Made by a program: the position numbers and the translations under genes. From Arthrobacter sp. PAMC25564 (GTDB lineage Bacteria; Actinomycetota; Actinomycetes; Actinomycetales; Micrococcaceae), in NCBI RefSeq assembly GCF_004798705.1, contig NZ_CP039290.1, positions 2,108,001 through 2,172,000 on the forward strand: a stretch of 64,000 nt of DNA, in the 5' to 3' direction. Of this stretch, positions 35,053 to 44,768 are shown one piece after another. The first letter of the stretch is position 1, and every line of letters starts with the position of its first letter. The notes under the pieces are model-generated. The model ran no database searches and was not told where the DNA came from. It worked only from the letters and a program-made list of their open reading frames with translations.

Positions 35053-36683
35053 ACCGCCACGCAGCGGCCCGCGAAGCCTCGGCGCTGCACCGCGGGCTGG
35101 AAGCCCTCAACGACGCGCGGGAACTTTCCGCCGGTGCCCTGCCGCAGGAAGTCCTCGACGAGGTGCTGCAGGTACTGGACCGTGCCGGCTCGCGGCGCTC
35201 GCTCTCAGCCGACCACACCGTGGTGGGCTTCTTTGGCGCCACGGGCAGCGGCAAGTCCTCCCTGTTCAACGCCGTCAGCGGGGCGGAAATCGCGACGGCG
35301 GCCGCCCGGCGCCCGACCACCTCGGAACCGCTGGCCGGCATCTGGGGCGCCGACGGCAGCGCGGAGCTGCTGGACTGGCTGGAGGTCCGGAACCGCCACC
35401 ACGCAGCCCCGGTCCCCGGCTTCGCCGACGAGGGCACCGGCCTGATCCTGCTGGACCTGCCGGACTTCGACTCGACGCGGTCGGCCAACCGGGAGACCGT
35501 GCAGCGGATGGTCGGGCTCGTGGACGTGCTCGTCTGGGTGCTGGATCCGCAGAAATATGCCGATGCGGCCGTGCACAACGACTTCCTGGCGCCCCTCGCC
35601 TCCCATGGAGCCGTCACCCTGGTGGTGCTGAACCAGCTCGACCGGCTGCCCCATCACGAGGTCCGGCCCGTGCTGGACTCGTTGAGGGGCATCCTGGCGC
35701 GCGACGGACTGGGCCAGGTGCAGGTCCTGGGCGCCTCCGCCGTGGTCGGAACGGGGGGGGACAAGGTCCGCGCCGCCATCCGCCAGGCGGCGATGCAGCG
35801 GCAGGCCGTCTCCCGGAGGCTGGCCGCGGATGTCACCAGGGCGGCCGCCCGGCTCGCCGAGGCCTCGGGGGCCGGCGAGGCGGCCGGAGCCAGCGCCGCC
35901 CACAAGTCCAGGCTGGCCGAGGAACTGGCGGCGGCCGCCAATGTACCGCTCGTCGTCGATGCCGTGGTCCACTCCTACCGGCAGGAAGCCACCCGCCGCG
36001 CCGGCTGGCCCGCGACCCGCTGGCTGGTCCGGTTCCGGCCGGATCCGTTGCGTCGGCTGAACCTGCACAGGGACGGTGCCAGGCCGGAACTGAACCTCCT
36101 GCCGCCCGCCGGCGCGCCGGAACGGGCCAGGACCGATGCCGCCGTCCGGGAATTCGCGGAGGCGGCGTCCGCCGGCGCTCCGGGCCCCTGGCGCGCCGTC
36201 ATCCGCGGCGCCGCCCGCGAAGGCCGGGGCAGGCTCCCGGACGCGCTGGACCAGGCGATTGCGGCAACGGATTTGAAAGCCGGCAGGACGTCCTGGTGGT
36301 GGGCGGTGTTCAACGTCATCCAGTGGCTGGCGCTGCTGACGGCCCTCGGAGGATTCGGATGGCTCGGTGTGCTGGCGGCACTGGGCTACCTGCAACTGCC
36401 CGTCCCCGAGGTGCCGCGGGTGCAGGGCTGGCCTATCCCCACCGTCATGATCGCCGGGGGGAGTGCTGTTGGGCATTGTCCTGGCGGTCGCGGCGAAGTT
36501 CATTGCCGGCGCCGCGGCACGCTCCCGCGGCACGCTCCCGCGGCACGCTCCCGCGGGGCGGCGGCCCGGAAACGGCTCAAGTCCGCCATCGCCGGCGTGG
36601 CCGCGGAGCTCGTGGTGGAGCCGGTGGAGCTTGAGGTCAGCCGCCTGGAGTCCTTCAACCGGGCCCTGGCCGCGGCGCGATAG
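35049..36683 (+). CDS. YfjP-type membrane GTPase, second membrane segment scrambled
   Basis: The 544-aa GTPase starts at GTG 35049. It has G1 FGATGSGKSS, G2 near RRPTTSEPLAG, G3 LDLPDFDST and G4 LNQLD. A membrane segment lies near residues 415-445 (WWWAVFNVIQWLALLTALGGFGWLGVLAALGYL). The expected second hydrophobic segment (GGVLLGIVLAVAAKFIAG) is encoded in another frame at 36458-36515. An extra G in a G-run near 36456-36461 shifts the frame. Two extra copies of a 13-bp repeat (36518-36556) bring it back, so the tail ARKRLKSAIAGVAAELVVEPVELEVSRLESFN is read correctly. The result is about 30 altered residues. Sequencing error is possible. Confidence 0.75.
   Translation: MNRHAAAREASALHRGLEALNDARELSAGALPQEVLDEVLQVLDRAGSRRSLSADHTVVGFFGATGSGKSSLFNAVSGAEIATAAARRPTTSEPLAGIWGADGSAELLDWLEVRNRHHAAPVPGFADEGTGLILLDLPDFDSTRSANRETVQRMVGLVDVLVWVLDPQKYADAAVHNDFLAPLASHGAVTLVVLNQLDRLPHHEVRPVLDSLRGILARDGLGQVQVLGASAVVGTGGDKVRAAIRQAAMQRQAVSRRLAADVTRAAARLAEASGAGEAAGASAAHKSRLAEELAAAANVPLVVDAVVHSYRQEATRRAGWPATRWLVRFRPDPLRRLNLHRDGARPELNLLPPAGAPERARTDAAVREFAEAASAGAPGPWRAVIRGAAREGRGRLPDALDQAIAATDLKAGRTSWWWAVFNVIQWLALLTALGGFGWLGVLAALGYLQLPVPEVPRVQGWPIPTVMIAGGSAVGHCPGGRGEVHCRRRGTLPRHAPAARSRGAAARKRLKSAIAGVAAELVVEPVELEVSRLESFNRALAAAR
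36518..36556. repeat. Three tandem copies of a 13-bp unit
   Basis: CACGCTCCCGCGG occurs three times in a row. A single copy fits the expected GTPase reading frame; the two extra copies (+26) offset a +1 in the G-run upstream. Confidence 0.9.
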
Positions 36684-36797
36684 GGGCCGGCCCGCCCACA
36701 GCACATGCCCCACGCAGGGGCCGGCGCAAGGACATATTCCGGTTATGCCCGGTCCCCGGCGCGAGGACTGGGCATGTCCCCCTGCGCGGCGGCCGGC

Positions 36798-37334
36798 TTA
36801 CAGCAACGCCGCGGCGTCGCGGACCTTGATCATGGTGCGCAGGTTCCGGGTGGTGGTGGCCGCCTTGTACTTCGGCTTCGAAGAGATTTTGCTGAACGGG
36901 CTGTCCAGCGTTCCGCCGACGGGTGCCAGCCAGGCCATGGCTTCGGGGCCGAGGAGGGTCAGCTCCGTTCCGTCCAGCGCGCATCCGGCCTCGAAGAGCG
37001 CCGTGAGCACGGCCGGGTCCGAGGCGAGGGTCAGGTAGGTGTGCGTGGTGGCATCATCGGGCGGGTATGGGCAGGCGGCCACAAGTTCGGCCACGCGGCC
37101 GGCAGCCAGCACCACCACCCAGGCGTCGTAGCCGAAGGTTTCCCGGAGGCACGCCTCGAATTCCTTCTTGACGCCGGCCGGATCCAGCCCGCTTGAGAGC
37201 ACAACGTTGCCGCTGGCCAGCAGGGTCTTCACGCCGGAAAATGGCCGGGACGCCAGGGCTTGCTTCAGTTCGGCCATCTTGATGGTGATGCCGCCGACGT
37301 TGACCCCGCGCAGAAATACCGCATAACCGCTCAT
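36798..37334 (-). CDS. DUF1697 protein
   Basis: The 178-aa protein has the DUF1697 start YAVFLRGVNVGGITIKMAELKQAL, then FSGVKTLLASGNVVLSSG and the C-terminal MIKVRDAAALL. The function is unknown; it is a common soluble actinobacterial protein. It converges with the GTPase gene. Confidence 0.9.
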   Translation of the reverse strand: MSGYAVFLRGVNVGGITIKMAELKQALASRPFSGVKTLLASGNVVLSSGLDPAGVKKEFEACLRETFGYDAWVVVLAAGRVAELVAACPYPPDDATTHTYLTLASDPAVLTALFEAGCALDGTELTLLGPEAMAWLAPVGGTLDSPFSKISSKPKYKAATTTRNLRTMIKVRDAAALL

Positions 37335-37351
37335 GCGGACAGCCTATGCCG

Positions 37352-38071
37352 CTAGTCGTTGGTCTTGCGCAGCGCCTCGGTCAGGACCCGGCCGGCGTTG
37401 CAGACCACCTCGGCGTGCAGGCGGCCCGGCTGGCGGGTCAGCCGTTCGATCGGACCCGAGATCGACACGGCGGCGATCACGCGGCCGGACGGGCCGCGGA
37501 CGGGGGCCGAAACGGAGGCGACCCCTGGCTCACGTTCACCGAGGCTCTGGCCCCAGCCCCGGCGTCGGACTCCGGCCAGGACGGTGGGGGTGAAGCGGGC
37601 GGACTGCAGCCCCTCGAGGAGCCGGTCGTGGTCCTCCCAGGCCAACAGCACCTGGGCGGCGGAGCCGGCCTTCATGGACAGCTGGGTGCCGACCGGGATG
37701 GTGTCACGCAGCCCGATCGGGCGTTCGGCGGAGGCGACGCAGACCCGCCAGTCGCCCTGGCGGCGGAAGATCTGGGCGCTCTCGCCGGTGGCGTCACGCA
37801 GCTGCATGAGCACGGGCCCGGCGGAGGCGATCAGCCGGTCCTCGCCGGCGGCCGAGGCCAGCTCCACAAGGCGGCTGCCGAGCACGAACCGGCCCTGGAT
37901 ATCCCGGCTGACCAGCCGGTGGTGGACCAGCGCCAGCGCCAGCCGGTGTACGGTGGGCCGCGCCAGCCCCGTGGCAGCAACCAGCTGCGCGAGGGTGGTG
38001 GGGCCGGCCTCAAGTGCGTCAAGCACATGGGCCGCTTTATCGATGACACCGACTCCACTAGAATTGTCCAT
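37352..38071 (-). CDS. ltbR: IclR-type regulator of leucine biosynthesis (LtbR/NdgR)
   Basis: This 239-aa regulator starts at ATG 38071 (MDNSSGVGVIDKAAHVLDALEAGPTTLAQLVAATGLARPTVHRLALAL). The IclR effector domain follows (GESAQIFRRQGDWRVCVASAERPIGLRDTIPVG). Its divergent position before leuCD is the conserved arrangement of LtbR/NdgR in actinobacteria, which represses leuCD and affects leucine and tryptophan pathways. A palindrome lies between the genes at 38087-38101. Confidence 0.85.
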   Translation of the reverse strand: MDNSSGVGVIDKAAHVLDALEAGPTTLAQLVAATGLARPTVHRLALALVHHRLVSRDIQGRFVLGSRLVELASAAGEDRLIASAGPVLMQLRDATGESAQIFRRQGDWRVCVASAERPIGLRDTIPVGTQLSMKAGSAAQVLLAWEDHDRLLEGLQSARFTPTVLAGVRRRGWGQSLGEREPGVASVSAPVRGPSGRVIAAVSISGPIERLTRQPGRLHAEVVCNAGRVLTEALRKTND

Positions 38072-38086
38072 GTAATGATATTGCCG

Positions 38087-38101
38087 TCTCATTATCTGAG
38101 A
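38087..38101. promoter_or_regulatory. Probable LtbR operator
   Basis: TCTCA, five bases, TGAGA form a perfect 5-bp-arm palindrome in the ltbR-leuC intergenic region. Binding is inferred from position. Confidence 0.5.
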
Positions 38102-38194
38102 TGCAAATCATTTCGCTGGCGCATTCAGCGGGAGTGCTGATTCAGTGGAGACAACAGTCCGCAGGAACAAGTACAGCAGTGAAGGGAGCAGGCC

Positions 38195-39649
38195 GTGGCA
38201 AAGACACTGGCCGAGAAGGTCTGGGACGCGCACGTGGTGCGCAAGGGCGAAGGCGAAGGAGCCAACGCCCAGCCGGACCTCCTCTACATCGACCTTCACC
38301 TGGTGCACGAGGTTACCTCCCCGCAGGCCTTCGAAGGCCTGCGCCTGGCCGGCCGCAAGCTGCGCCGGCCGGACCTCACCATCGCCACCGAAGACCACAA
38401 CACGCCCACGCTTGACATCGACAAGCCAATCGCCGATCTGACCAGCCGCACCCAGATCCAGACGCTGCGCAACAACTGCCAGGAGTTCGGCGTCCGGCTG
38501 CACTCCCTCGGCGATGCCGAGCAGGGGATCGTCCACGTGGTCGGCCCGCAGCTGGGCCTCACCCAGCCCGGCATGACCGTGGTCTGCGGCGACTCGCACA
38601 CTTCCACGCACGGAGCCTTCGGTGCCCTCGCGATGGGCATCGGAACCTCCGAGGTGGAGCACGTCATGGCCACCCAGACGCTGTCCCTGAAACCGTTCAA
38701 GACCATGGCCATCAACGTCGAGGGCACCCTGCGCCCCGGCGTTTCCGCCAAGGACATCATCCTGGCCGTCATCGCCAAGATCGGCACCGGCGGCGGCCAG
38801 GGCTACGTGCTCGAATACCGCGGCTCCGCGATCCGCGCGCTGTCCATGGAAGCCCGGATGACCATCTGCAACATGTCCATCGAGGCCGGCGCGCGTGCCG
38901 GCCTGGTTGCCCCGGACCAGACCACGTACGACTACATGTACGGCCGGCCGCACGCGCCGCAGGGCGCGGAGTGGGACGCCGCCGTCGAATACTGGAACAC
39001 GCTGCTCACCGACGAGGACGCCACGTTCGACGTCGAGGTGGACCTCGACGCCGACACGCTGGAACCCTTCGTGACCTGGGGGACCAACCCGGGCCAGGGT
39101 GTATCGCTGTCCGCCACGGTTCCCTCGCCCGAAGACTTCGGCGACGAGAATGCCAAGGCCGCGGCCGAGCGCGCCCTGCAATACATGGGCCTCGAGGCCG
39201 GCACGCCGATGAAGGACATCCGGGTGGACACCGTCTTCCTGGGGTCCTGCACCAACTCCCGGATGGAGGACCTCCGGGCCGCCGCGGACATCATCCGCGG
39301 ACGCCGCAAGGACCCGAACGTCCGGATGCTTGTGGTTCCCGGATCCGCCCGCGTGCGCCTCGAGGCAGAAGCCGAGGGACTGGACAAGGTCTTCAAGGAC
39401 TTCGGGGCTGAATGGCGCTTCGCCGGCTGCTCCATGTGCCTGGGCATGAACCCGGACCAGCTGGAACCGGGGGAGCGCTGCGCCTCCACGTCCAACCGCA
39501 ACTTCGAGGGACGCCAGGGCAAGGGCGGCCGCACGCACCTGGTCTCGCCCGTGGTCGCCGCCGCCACCGCCGTGCGCGGCACCCTGAGCTCGCCGTCGGA
39601 CCTGGAGCCCGCTCCGGAGTCCGCCGCCATCCGCATCGACGCAGCGTAA
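38195..39649 (+). CDS. leuC: 3-isopropylmalate dehydratase, large subunit
   Basis: This 484-aa aconitase-family enzyme isomerises 2- to 3-isopropylmalate in leucine biosynthesis, with LeuD. It starts at GTG 38195 after AAGGGAG. The [4Fe-4S] ligands lie in [14 protein letters not shown] and [10 protein letters not shown], and [26 protein letters not shown] is the aconitase signature. Length is normal. It is divergent from ltbR and 26 bp upstream of leuD. Confidence 0.97.
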   Translation: MAKTLAEKVWDAHVVRKGEGEGANAQPDLLYIDLHLVHEVTSPQAFEGLRLAGRKLRRPDLTIATEDHNTPTLDIDKPIADLTSRTQIQTLRNNCQEFGVRLHSLGDAEQGIVHVVGPQLGLTQPGMTVVCGDSHTSTHGAFGALAMGIGTSEVEHVMATQTLSLKPFKTMAINVEGTLRPGVSAKDIILAVIAKIGTGGGQGYVLEYRGSAIRALSMEARMTICNMSIEAGARAGLVAPDQTTYDYMYGRPHAPQGAEWDAAVEYWNTLLTDEDATFDVEVDLDADTLEPFVTWGTNPGQGVSLSATVPSPEDFGDENAKAAAERALQYMGLEAGTPMKDIRVDTVFLGSCTNSRMEDLRAAADIIRGRRKDPNVRMLVVPGSARVRLEAEAEGLDKVFKDFGAEWRFAGCSMCLGMNPDQLEPGERCASTSNRNFEGRQGKGGRTHLVSPVVAAATAVRGTLSSPSDLEPAPESAAIRIDAA

Positions 39650-39675
39650 CTGCCCACAGCCTAGAAGGATCCGCC

Positions 39676-40278
39676 ATGGAAAAGTTCACCACCCACACCG
39701 GAATCGGCGTCCCGCTGCGTCAGAGCAACGTCGACACCGACCAGATCATCCCCGCTGTCTACCTCAAGCGCATCACCCGGACGGGCTTCGAAGACGCCCT
39801 GTTCGCGGCCTGGCGCAAGGACCCGGCGTTCATCCTGAACCAGGAACCCTTCAATGCCGGCTCCGTGCTCGTCGCCGGCCCCGACTTCGGCACCGGATCA
39901 TCCCGCGAACACGCCGTCTGGGCACTCAAGGACTACGGCTTCAAGACCGTACTGTCCTCGCGCTTCGCGGACATCTTCCGCGGCAACTCCGGCAAACAGG
40001 GGCTGCTGGCTGCCGAACTGGCCCAGGACGACATTGAACTCATCTGGAAAGAGCTGGAAAACGCCCCCGGTACCGCGGTCACGGTGGACCTTGTCTCCAA
40101 GACGGTCCGGTGCGGCAACCTCGTGGCGCCGTTCGAGATCGATGACTACACCCGCTGGCGCCTGCTGGAGGGCCTCGACGACATCGGACTGACCCTCAAG
40201 CACGAGGAAGACATCACCGCCTTTGAGGCCACCAGGGCCGCCTTCAAGCCCACGACGCTGCCCGCCCGGCTGTCCTGA
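39676..40278 (+). CDS. leuD: 3-isopropylmalate dehydratase, small subunit
   Basis: The 200-aa swivel-domain subunit starts at ATG 39676 after AGAAGGA. Motifs [33 protein letters not shown] and [15 protein letters not shown] are typical. It pairs with LeuC. Confidence 0.97.
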   Translation: MEKFTTHTGIGVPLRQSNVDTDQIIPAVYLKRITRTGFEDALFAAWRKDPAFILNQEPFNAGSVLVAGPDFGTGSSREHAVWALKDYGFKTVLSSRFADIFRGNSGKQGLLAAELAQDDIELIWKELENAPGTAVTVDLVSKTVRCGNLVAPFEIDDYTRWRLLEGLDDIGLTLKHEEDITAFEATRAAFKPTTLPARLS

Positions 40279-40410
40279 AACTCCTCCCGCCCAGGTCCGC
40301 TCCTGCACGCCCCCAAGCACCCCGTATTTCAGATCGGTAACGCTAGCTCCTATGCTTAGCTGGAGCCTTTGTAAGGATTTGGGGGCGAGTCGTCGTGAGG
40401 AAACCGGTAT

Positions 40411-41736
40411 ATGAGTAGTGTTCTGACAATCCGCGGAGGTGTCCCGCTGACTGGCCGTGTCACCGTCCGCGGAGCCAAGAATCTTGTCCCCAAGGCTATG
40501 GTTGCCGCCCTGCTGGGCAACGAGCCCTCGGTGCTCCGCAACGTCCCCGAAATCAAGGACGTCGAGGTTGTCACCAGCCTGCTCCAGATCCACGGTGTCA
40601 CCGTGGACAAGGACCCCGTCACGGGGGACCTCACCCTCGATCCGACGGGCGCCAGGACTGCCTCCAGCACGGCCATCGATGCCCACGCCGGCGATTCCCG
40701 CATCCCGATCCTGCTGTGCGGACCGTTGATCCACGCCATCGGTGAGGCCTTCATCCCGGACCTCGGCGGCTGCAAAATCGGCGACCGGCCGATCGATTAC
40801 CACCTCAACGTCCTTCGCCAGTTCGGCGCCGTCGTGGAAAAGCGCCCCGGCGGCATCCACATCTCCGCACCCAACGGGCTCAAGGGCGCCAAGATCGCTC
40901 TGCCGTATCCGTCCGTCGGCGCGACGGAGCAGGTGCTGCTGAGCGCCACCCGGGCCGAGGGCATCACCGAGCTCTCCGGCGCGGCGACCGAACCGGAAAT
41001 CGTCGACCTGATTGCCGTGCTGCAGAAGATGGGCGCGATCATCAGCGTCCAGACCGACCGCACCATCAGGATCGAAGGCGTCCAGGACCTCGGCGGCTAC
41101 AACCACCGCGCCCTCTCCGACCGCAACGAATCGGCCTCCTGGGCCTCCGCTGCGCTGGTCACCCGCGGTGACATCTTCGTGGAGGGCGCCACCCAGCGCG
41201 ACATGATGACGTTCCTGAACACCTACCGCAAGGTCGGCGGCGGCATGGACATCGGCGACGACGGCATCCGCTTCTACCACCGCGGCGGCAAGCTCAATCC
41301 GCTGGTCCTCGAAACGGACGTCCACCCCGGGTTCATGACGGACTGGCAGCAGCCGCTGATCGTCGCCCTGACCCAGGCCGAGGGTGTCTCGATCGTCCAC
41401 GAGACCGTCTACGAGAACCGCTTCGGCTTCACCGAGGCCCTGATCCGGATGGGCGCCAACATCCAGGTCCACCGCGAATGCCTCGGCAGCGTGCCCTGCC
41501 GCTTTGGCCAGCGCAACTTCCTGCATTCGGCCGTGATCTCCGGGCCGATGCAGCTCAAGGGCACCGACATCGACGTGCCCGACCTGCGCGGCGGCTTCAG
41601 CCACCTGATCGCGGCACTCGCCGCCACCGGCACCTCACGGGTGACCGGAATCGACATCATCAACCGCGGCTATGAGCGCTTCACGGAGAAGCTCGCGGGC
41701 CTGGGCGCCGATTTCGACATCACTTCGGCCAAGTAG
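40411..41736 (+). CDS. murA: UDP-N-acetylglucosamine 1-carboxyvinyltransferase
   Basis: This 441-aa enzyme makes the first committed step of peptidoglycan synthesis, transferring enolpyruvate from PEP to UDP-GlcNAc. GAKNLVPKAMVAALL is the N-terminal substrate loop. The catalytic cysteine is Cys121 in GGCKIGDRPID, so the fosfomycin-sensitive form is expected. LNTYRKVGGGMDI and DLRGGFSHLIAALAA follow. It starts at ATG 40411; 132 bp separate it from leuD, with a possible TATGCT -10 box in between. Confidence 0.93.
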   Translation: MSSVLTIRGGVPLTGRVTVRGAKNLVPKAMVAALLGNEPSVLRNVPEIKDVEVVTSLLQIHGVTVDKDPVTGDLTLDPTGARTASSTAIDAHAGDSRIPILLCGPLIHAIGEAFIPDLGGCKIGDRPIDYHLNVLRQFGAVVEKRPGGIHISAPNGLKGAKIALPYPSVGATEQVLLSATRAEGITELSGAATEPEIVDLIAVLQKMGAIISVQTDRTIRIEGVQDLGGYNHRALSDRNESASWASAALVTRGDIFVEGATQRDMMTFLNTYRKVGGGMDIGDDGIRFYHRGGKLNPLVLETDVHPGFMTDWQQPLIVALTQAEGVSIVHETVYENRFGFTEALIRMGANIQVHRECLGSVPCRFGQRNFLHSAVISGPMQLKGTDIDVPDLRGGFSHLIAALAATGTSRVTGIDIINRGYERFTEKLAGLGADFDITSAK

Positions 41737-41746
41737 CGGGGACCTT

Positions 41747-42535
41747 GTGAAGGAAACGGCCACAAGCCACATTGCTTTTGTCATTGCCGCCGGCATCGTC
41801 CGGCCGGTGATGAACCTGCTGATGAACAAGAAGTGGGAAGGCCTCGAGAAGCTCCCGGCGGGAGGCTTCATCGCCGTACCCAACCACTGCACCGAGATCG
41901 ACCCGTTGGTGGTGGGACACCTGCTCTACAACCAGAAGCGGATGCCGCACTTCCTGGCCAAGGCCGGACTCTTCAAGGTGCCGGTCCTCGGGGCCGTGCT
42001 GCGCGCCACCAAGCAGATCCCGGTGGAACGCTCCTCGGGGGGCGCCAACCGTTCGCTGCAGCTCGCCAAGCAAGTGGTGGATGAGGGTGGTGCCATCGTC
42101 ATCTATCCCGAGGGGACGCTGACCCGGGACCCGGAGCTGTGGCCGATGAAAGGCCACACCGGCGCCGCCCGGATGGCACTCGAGAGCGGCATCCCCGTGG
42201 TCCCGATGGCCCACTGGGGAGCCCACGAGGTGCTGCCCCGCTACGCCAAACGGCTCCACGCCTTCCCGCGCAAGACCTCCCGCGTGATCGTGGGAGCCCC
42301 GGTCGACCTCAGTGCCTTTGCCGGCCGCCCGCTGGACAAGGCGACGCTTACCGAGGCCACCAACGTCATCATGGACGCCATCACCGGTCTGCTCGCAACC
42401 TTGCGCGGCGAACAGCCGCCGGCGGTCCGCTGGGATCCCGCGGCCCACAACCAGTCCACGCATGGCCGCTTCATCGAACGCGACGGCGGTCCCGCCGCTG
42501 GCGACAACGGAGCCGGCGTTGAGGACGCCACATGA
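41747..42535 (+). CDS. plsC: 1-acyl-sn-glycerol-3-phosphate acyltransferase family
   Basis: The 262-aa protein starts at GTG 41747 (VKETATSHIAFVIAAGIVRPVMNLL). It shows the four acyltransferase motifs: NHCTEIDP (NHX4D), KQIPVERSSG, YPEGTLTRD and PVVPMAHWG. It would acylate lysophosphatidate to phosphatidate at the membrane. It overlaps gpsA by 4 bp (ATGA), so the two form a phospholipid unit downstream of murA. Confidence 0.9.
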   Translation: MKETATSHIAFVIAAGIVRPVMNLLMNKKWEGLEKLPAGGFIAVPNHCTEIDPLVVGHLLYNQKRMPHFLAKAGLFKVPVLGAVLRATKQIPVERSSGGANRSLQLAKQVVDEGGAIVIYPEGTLTRDPELWPMKGHTGAARMALESGIPVVPMAHWGAHEVLPRYAKRLHAFPRKTSRVIVGAPVDLSAFAGRPLDKATLTEATNVIMDAITGLLATLRGEQPPAVRWDPAAHNQSTHGRFIERDGGPAAGDNGAGVEDAT

Positions 42536-43584
42536 CGCCGGACTTCGGCGGTTCCGGATCGGCTGCCACGGTTGCCGTCCTCGGAGCAGGATCCTGGGGG
42601 ACGACCTTCGCGAAGATCCTCGCCGATGCGGCGATCGCGTCCGGGGTCGAGCGGAGCATCCGGCTCTGGGGCCGCCGTCGGGAAGTCGTGGAGCAGATCA
42701 ACACACTGCACCGGAACGAGCAGTACCTCAAGGACGTTGCCCTCCCGGCCAGCATCACCGCCTCGATGGACGTCGCTGGAGTCTTCGCCGGGGCCGAGCT
42801 GGTGGTGCTGGCCGTCCCGGCGCAGACCCTGCGGCCGCAGCTGCGCGAATGGAAGCACCTTCTGGCCCCGGGCGCCCTCGTGGTGTCCCTCATGAAAGGC
42901 CTCGAGCTGCACTCCGACTCCCGGATGAGCGAAGTCATCTGCGCGGAGCTGGGGATTCCGGCAAGCCGTGTGGCCGTGGTCTCAGGGCCCAACCTGGCCA
43001 TGGAGATCGCCCGCGAGGAACCGACCGCCTCCGTGGTGGCGTGCGCCGACTCCGCGGCCGCGGGCTGGATCGCCCGCAGCTGCACCGCACCCTACTTCCG
43101 CCCGTACACCACCACCGATGTGGTCGGCGTCGAAATCGGCGGCATCGTCAAGAACATCATTGCACTGGCCGTCGGCATCTGCGAGGGAAAGCAGATGGGC
43201 GACAACACCAAGGCCTCCGTCATCACCCGCGGTCTGGCCGAGACCTCGCGGCTGTCCCTCGCCCTAGGCGGCGAGGCGCGGACAATGGCGGGACTTGCCG
43301 GCCTCGGGGACCTCGTGGCGACATGCTCCTCGCCGCTGTCCAGGAACCACACGGCCGGACGGCTGCTGGGCAAGGGACTGACCCTCGACCAGGTCAGCGC
43401 GGAAATGACGCAGACGGCCGAGGGGATTAAATCGGCCCCGGCCGTGCACGAGCTGGCCGGAAAACTCGGCGTCGAAATGCCCATCACCGCGGCCGTCGTC
43501 GCCGTGCTGGCCGGAAAACTGTCCGTAGACGAACTGGGACCGCTGCTGTTGTCCCGGGACTTGAAACCTGAAGGCGATTACTGA
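42532..43584 (+). CDS. gpsA: NAD(P)H-dependent glycerol-3-phosphate dehydrogenase
   Basis: This 350-aa enzyme reduces dihydroxyacetone phosphate to glycerol 3-phosphate for phospholipids. It has VAVLGAGSWGTTFAKILA for the dinucleotide, VSGPNLAMEIA, and the catalytic lysine in EIGGIVKNIIALAVGICEGKQMGDNTKAS. GLGDLVATCSSPLSRNHTAG is also conserved. It begins in the plsC stop and is followed within 3 bp by ddl. Confidence 0.96.
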   Translation: MTPDFGGSGSAATVAVLGAGSWGTTFAKILADAAIASGVERSIRLWGRRREVVEQINTLHRNEQYLKDVALPASITASMDVAGVFAGAELVVLAVPAQTLRPQLREWKHLLAPGALVVSLMKGLELHSDSRMSEVICAELGIPASRVAVVSGPNLAMEIAREEPTASVVACADSAAAGWIARSCTAPYFRPYTTTDVVGVEIGGIVKNIIALAVGICEGKQMGDNTKASVITRGLAETSRLSLALGGEARTMAGLAGLGDLVATCSSPLSRNHTAGRLLGKGLTLDQVSAEMTQTAEGIKSAPAVHELAGKLGVEMPITAAVVAVLAGKLSVDELGPLLLSRDLKPEGDY

Positions 43585-43586
43585 GA

Positions 43587-44747
43587 GTGTCAGAAAATTA
43601 CGTGACCACGAACGTGACCACAGAGGGCCGCTCCGGCCAGTCCAGGCCCCGGGTGGCGGTGCTCTTCGGCGGCCGCTCCAGCGAACACGCCGTCAGCTGC
43701 GTCACCGCGGCCGGTGTGCTCGGGGCGATCGACAGGGACAAGTACGAGGTGATCCCCATCGGCATCGCCAAGACCGGCCAATGGGTGCTGGCCTCCGGCG
43801 ACACCCGCGACTGGTCCCTCTCCGCCTCCTCGCTGCCCGAGGTGGAATCCTCGGCGCAGACCGTCACCCTTGCCGAAATCGGCGGCGAACACCAGCTGAT
43901 CGTGGCCTCGCCGAACGAGGTCCCGCTGGAACTCGGCGCCGTCGACGTTGTCTTCCCGCTGCTGCACGGGCCGTTCGGCGAGGACGGGACCATCCAGGGC
44001 TTCCTGGAGCTCTCCGACACCCGCTACGTCGGTGCCGGCGTGCTGGCCTCCGCCGTCGGTATGGACAAGCACTTCATGAAGGTTGTCTTTGAATCCGCCG
44101 GGCTCCACGTGGGGCCGTACATCGCCGTGACGGACCGGCAGTGGCTCAATGATCCTGAGACCGTCCGCAAGCGTGTGGACCGGCTCGGCTTCCCCGTGTT
44201 CGTGAAGCCGGCCCGGGCCGGATCTTCCATGGGCATCTCCAAGGTCGACTCCATGGAGGGCCTGGACGGCGCGATCGAGGCTGCCCGCCAGCACGATCCC
44301 AAGCTGGTCATCGAGGCCGGCATCACGGGCCGCGAGATTGAATGCGCCGTGCTGGAAGGCCGGGGGACCGACGCTCCCCGGACCTCCATGCCGGGCGAGA
44401 TCTCCGTGGCCGGCCGAGGGCACGAGTTCTACGACTTCAACGCCAAGTACGTGGAGGACAACGCCGCCGCGCTCAGCTGCCCGGCCGACCTCCCCGAGGA
44501 AGCCATCGCCCGGGTCCGCGAACTGGCCGCCGTCGCGTTCGACGCCGTCGGTGCCGAGGGCCTGAGCCGGGTCGACTTCTTCTACACACCCGGGGGAGAG
44601 CTGATCATCAACGAGATCAACACGATGCCCGGGTTCACACCGAAGAGCATGTACCCGCAGATGTGGAAGGCCTCAGGGCTGGGCTACCCGGAGCTGATCG
44701 ACGAGCTCATCTACCTCGCGCTGCACCGCAAGACCGGGCTGCGGTAG
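43587..44747 (+). CDS. ddl: D-alanine--D-alanine ligase
   Basis: This 386-aa ATP-grasp enzyme joins two D-alanines for peptidoglycan. RVAVLFGGRSSEHAVSCVTA is the N-terminal signature, with FPVFVKPARAGSSMGISKV, EAGITGREIECAVLEG and INEINTMPGFTPKSMYPQMW in the ATP-grasp core. The GTG at 43587 gives an N-terminal extension of about 20 residues. Confidence 0.96.
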   Translation: MSENYVTTNVTTEGRSGQSRPRVAVLFGGRSSEHAVSCVTAAGVLGAIDRDKYEVIPIGIAKTGQWVLASGDTRDWSLSASSLPEVESSAQTVTLAEIGGEHQLIVASPNEVPLELGAVDVVFPLLHGPFGEDGTIQGFLELSDTRYVGAGVLASAVGMDKHFMKVVFESAGLHVGPYIAVTDRQWLNDPETVRKRVDRLGFPVFVKPARAGSSMGISKVDSMEGLDGAIEAARQHDPKLVIEAGITGREIECAVLEGRGTDAPRTSMPGEISVAGRGHEFYDFNAKYVEDNAAALSCPADLPEEAIARVRELAAVAFDAVGAEGLSRVDFFYTPGGELIINEINTMPGFTPKSMYPQMWKASGLGYPELIDELIYLALHRKTGLR

Positions 44748-44768
44748 GGCGTACCGACGCCCCGGACG

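Noticed and set aside
36518..36556. CRISPR or regulatory repeat array
   Set aside because: Only three adjacent 13-bp copies without spacers, lying inside a coding gene.
34856..36634. Plus-strand frame of 592 codons overlapping the GTPase gene
   Set aside because: It is an arginine- and glycine-rich shadow frame of a gene with clear GTPase motifs.
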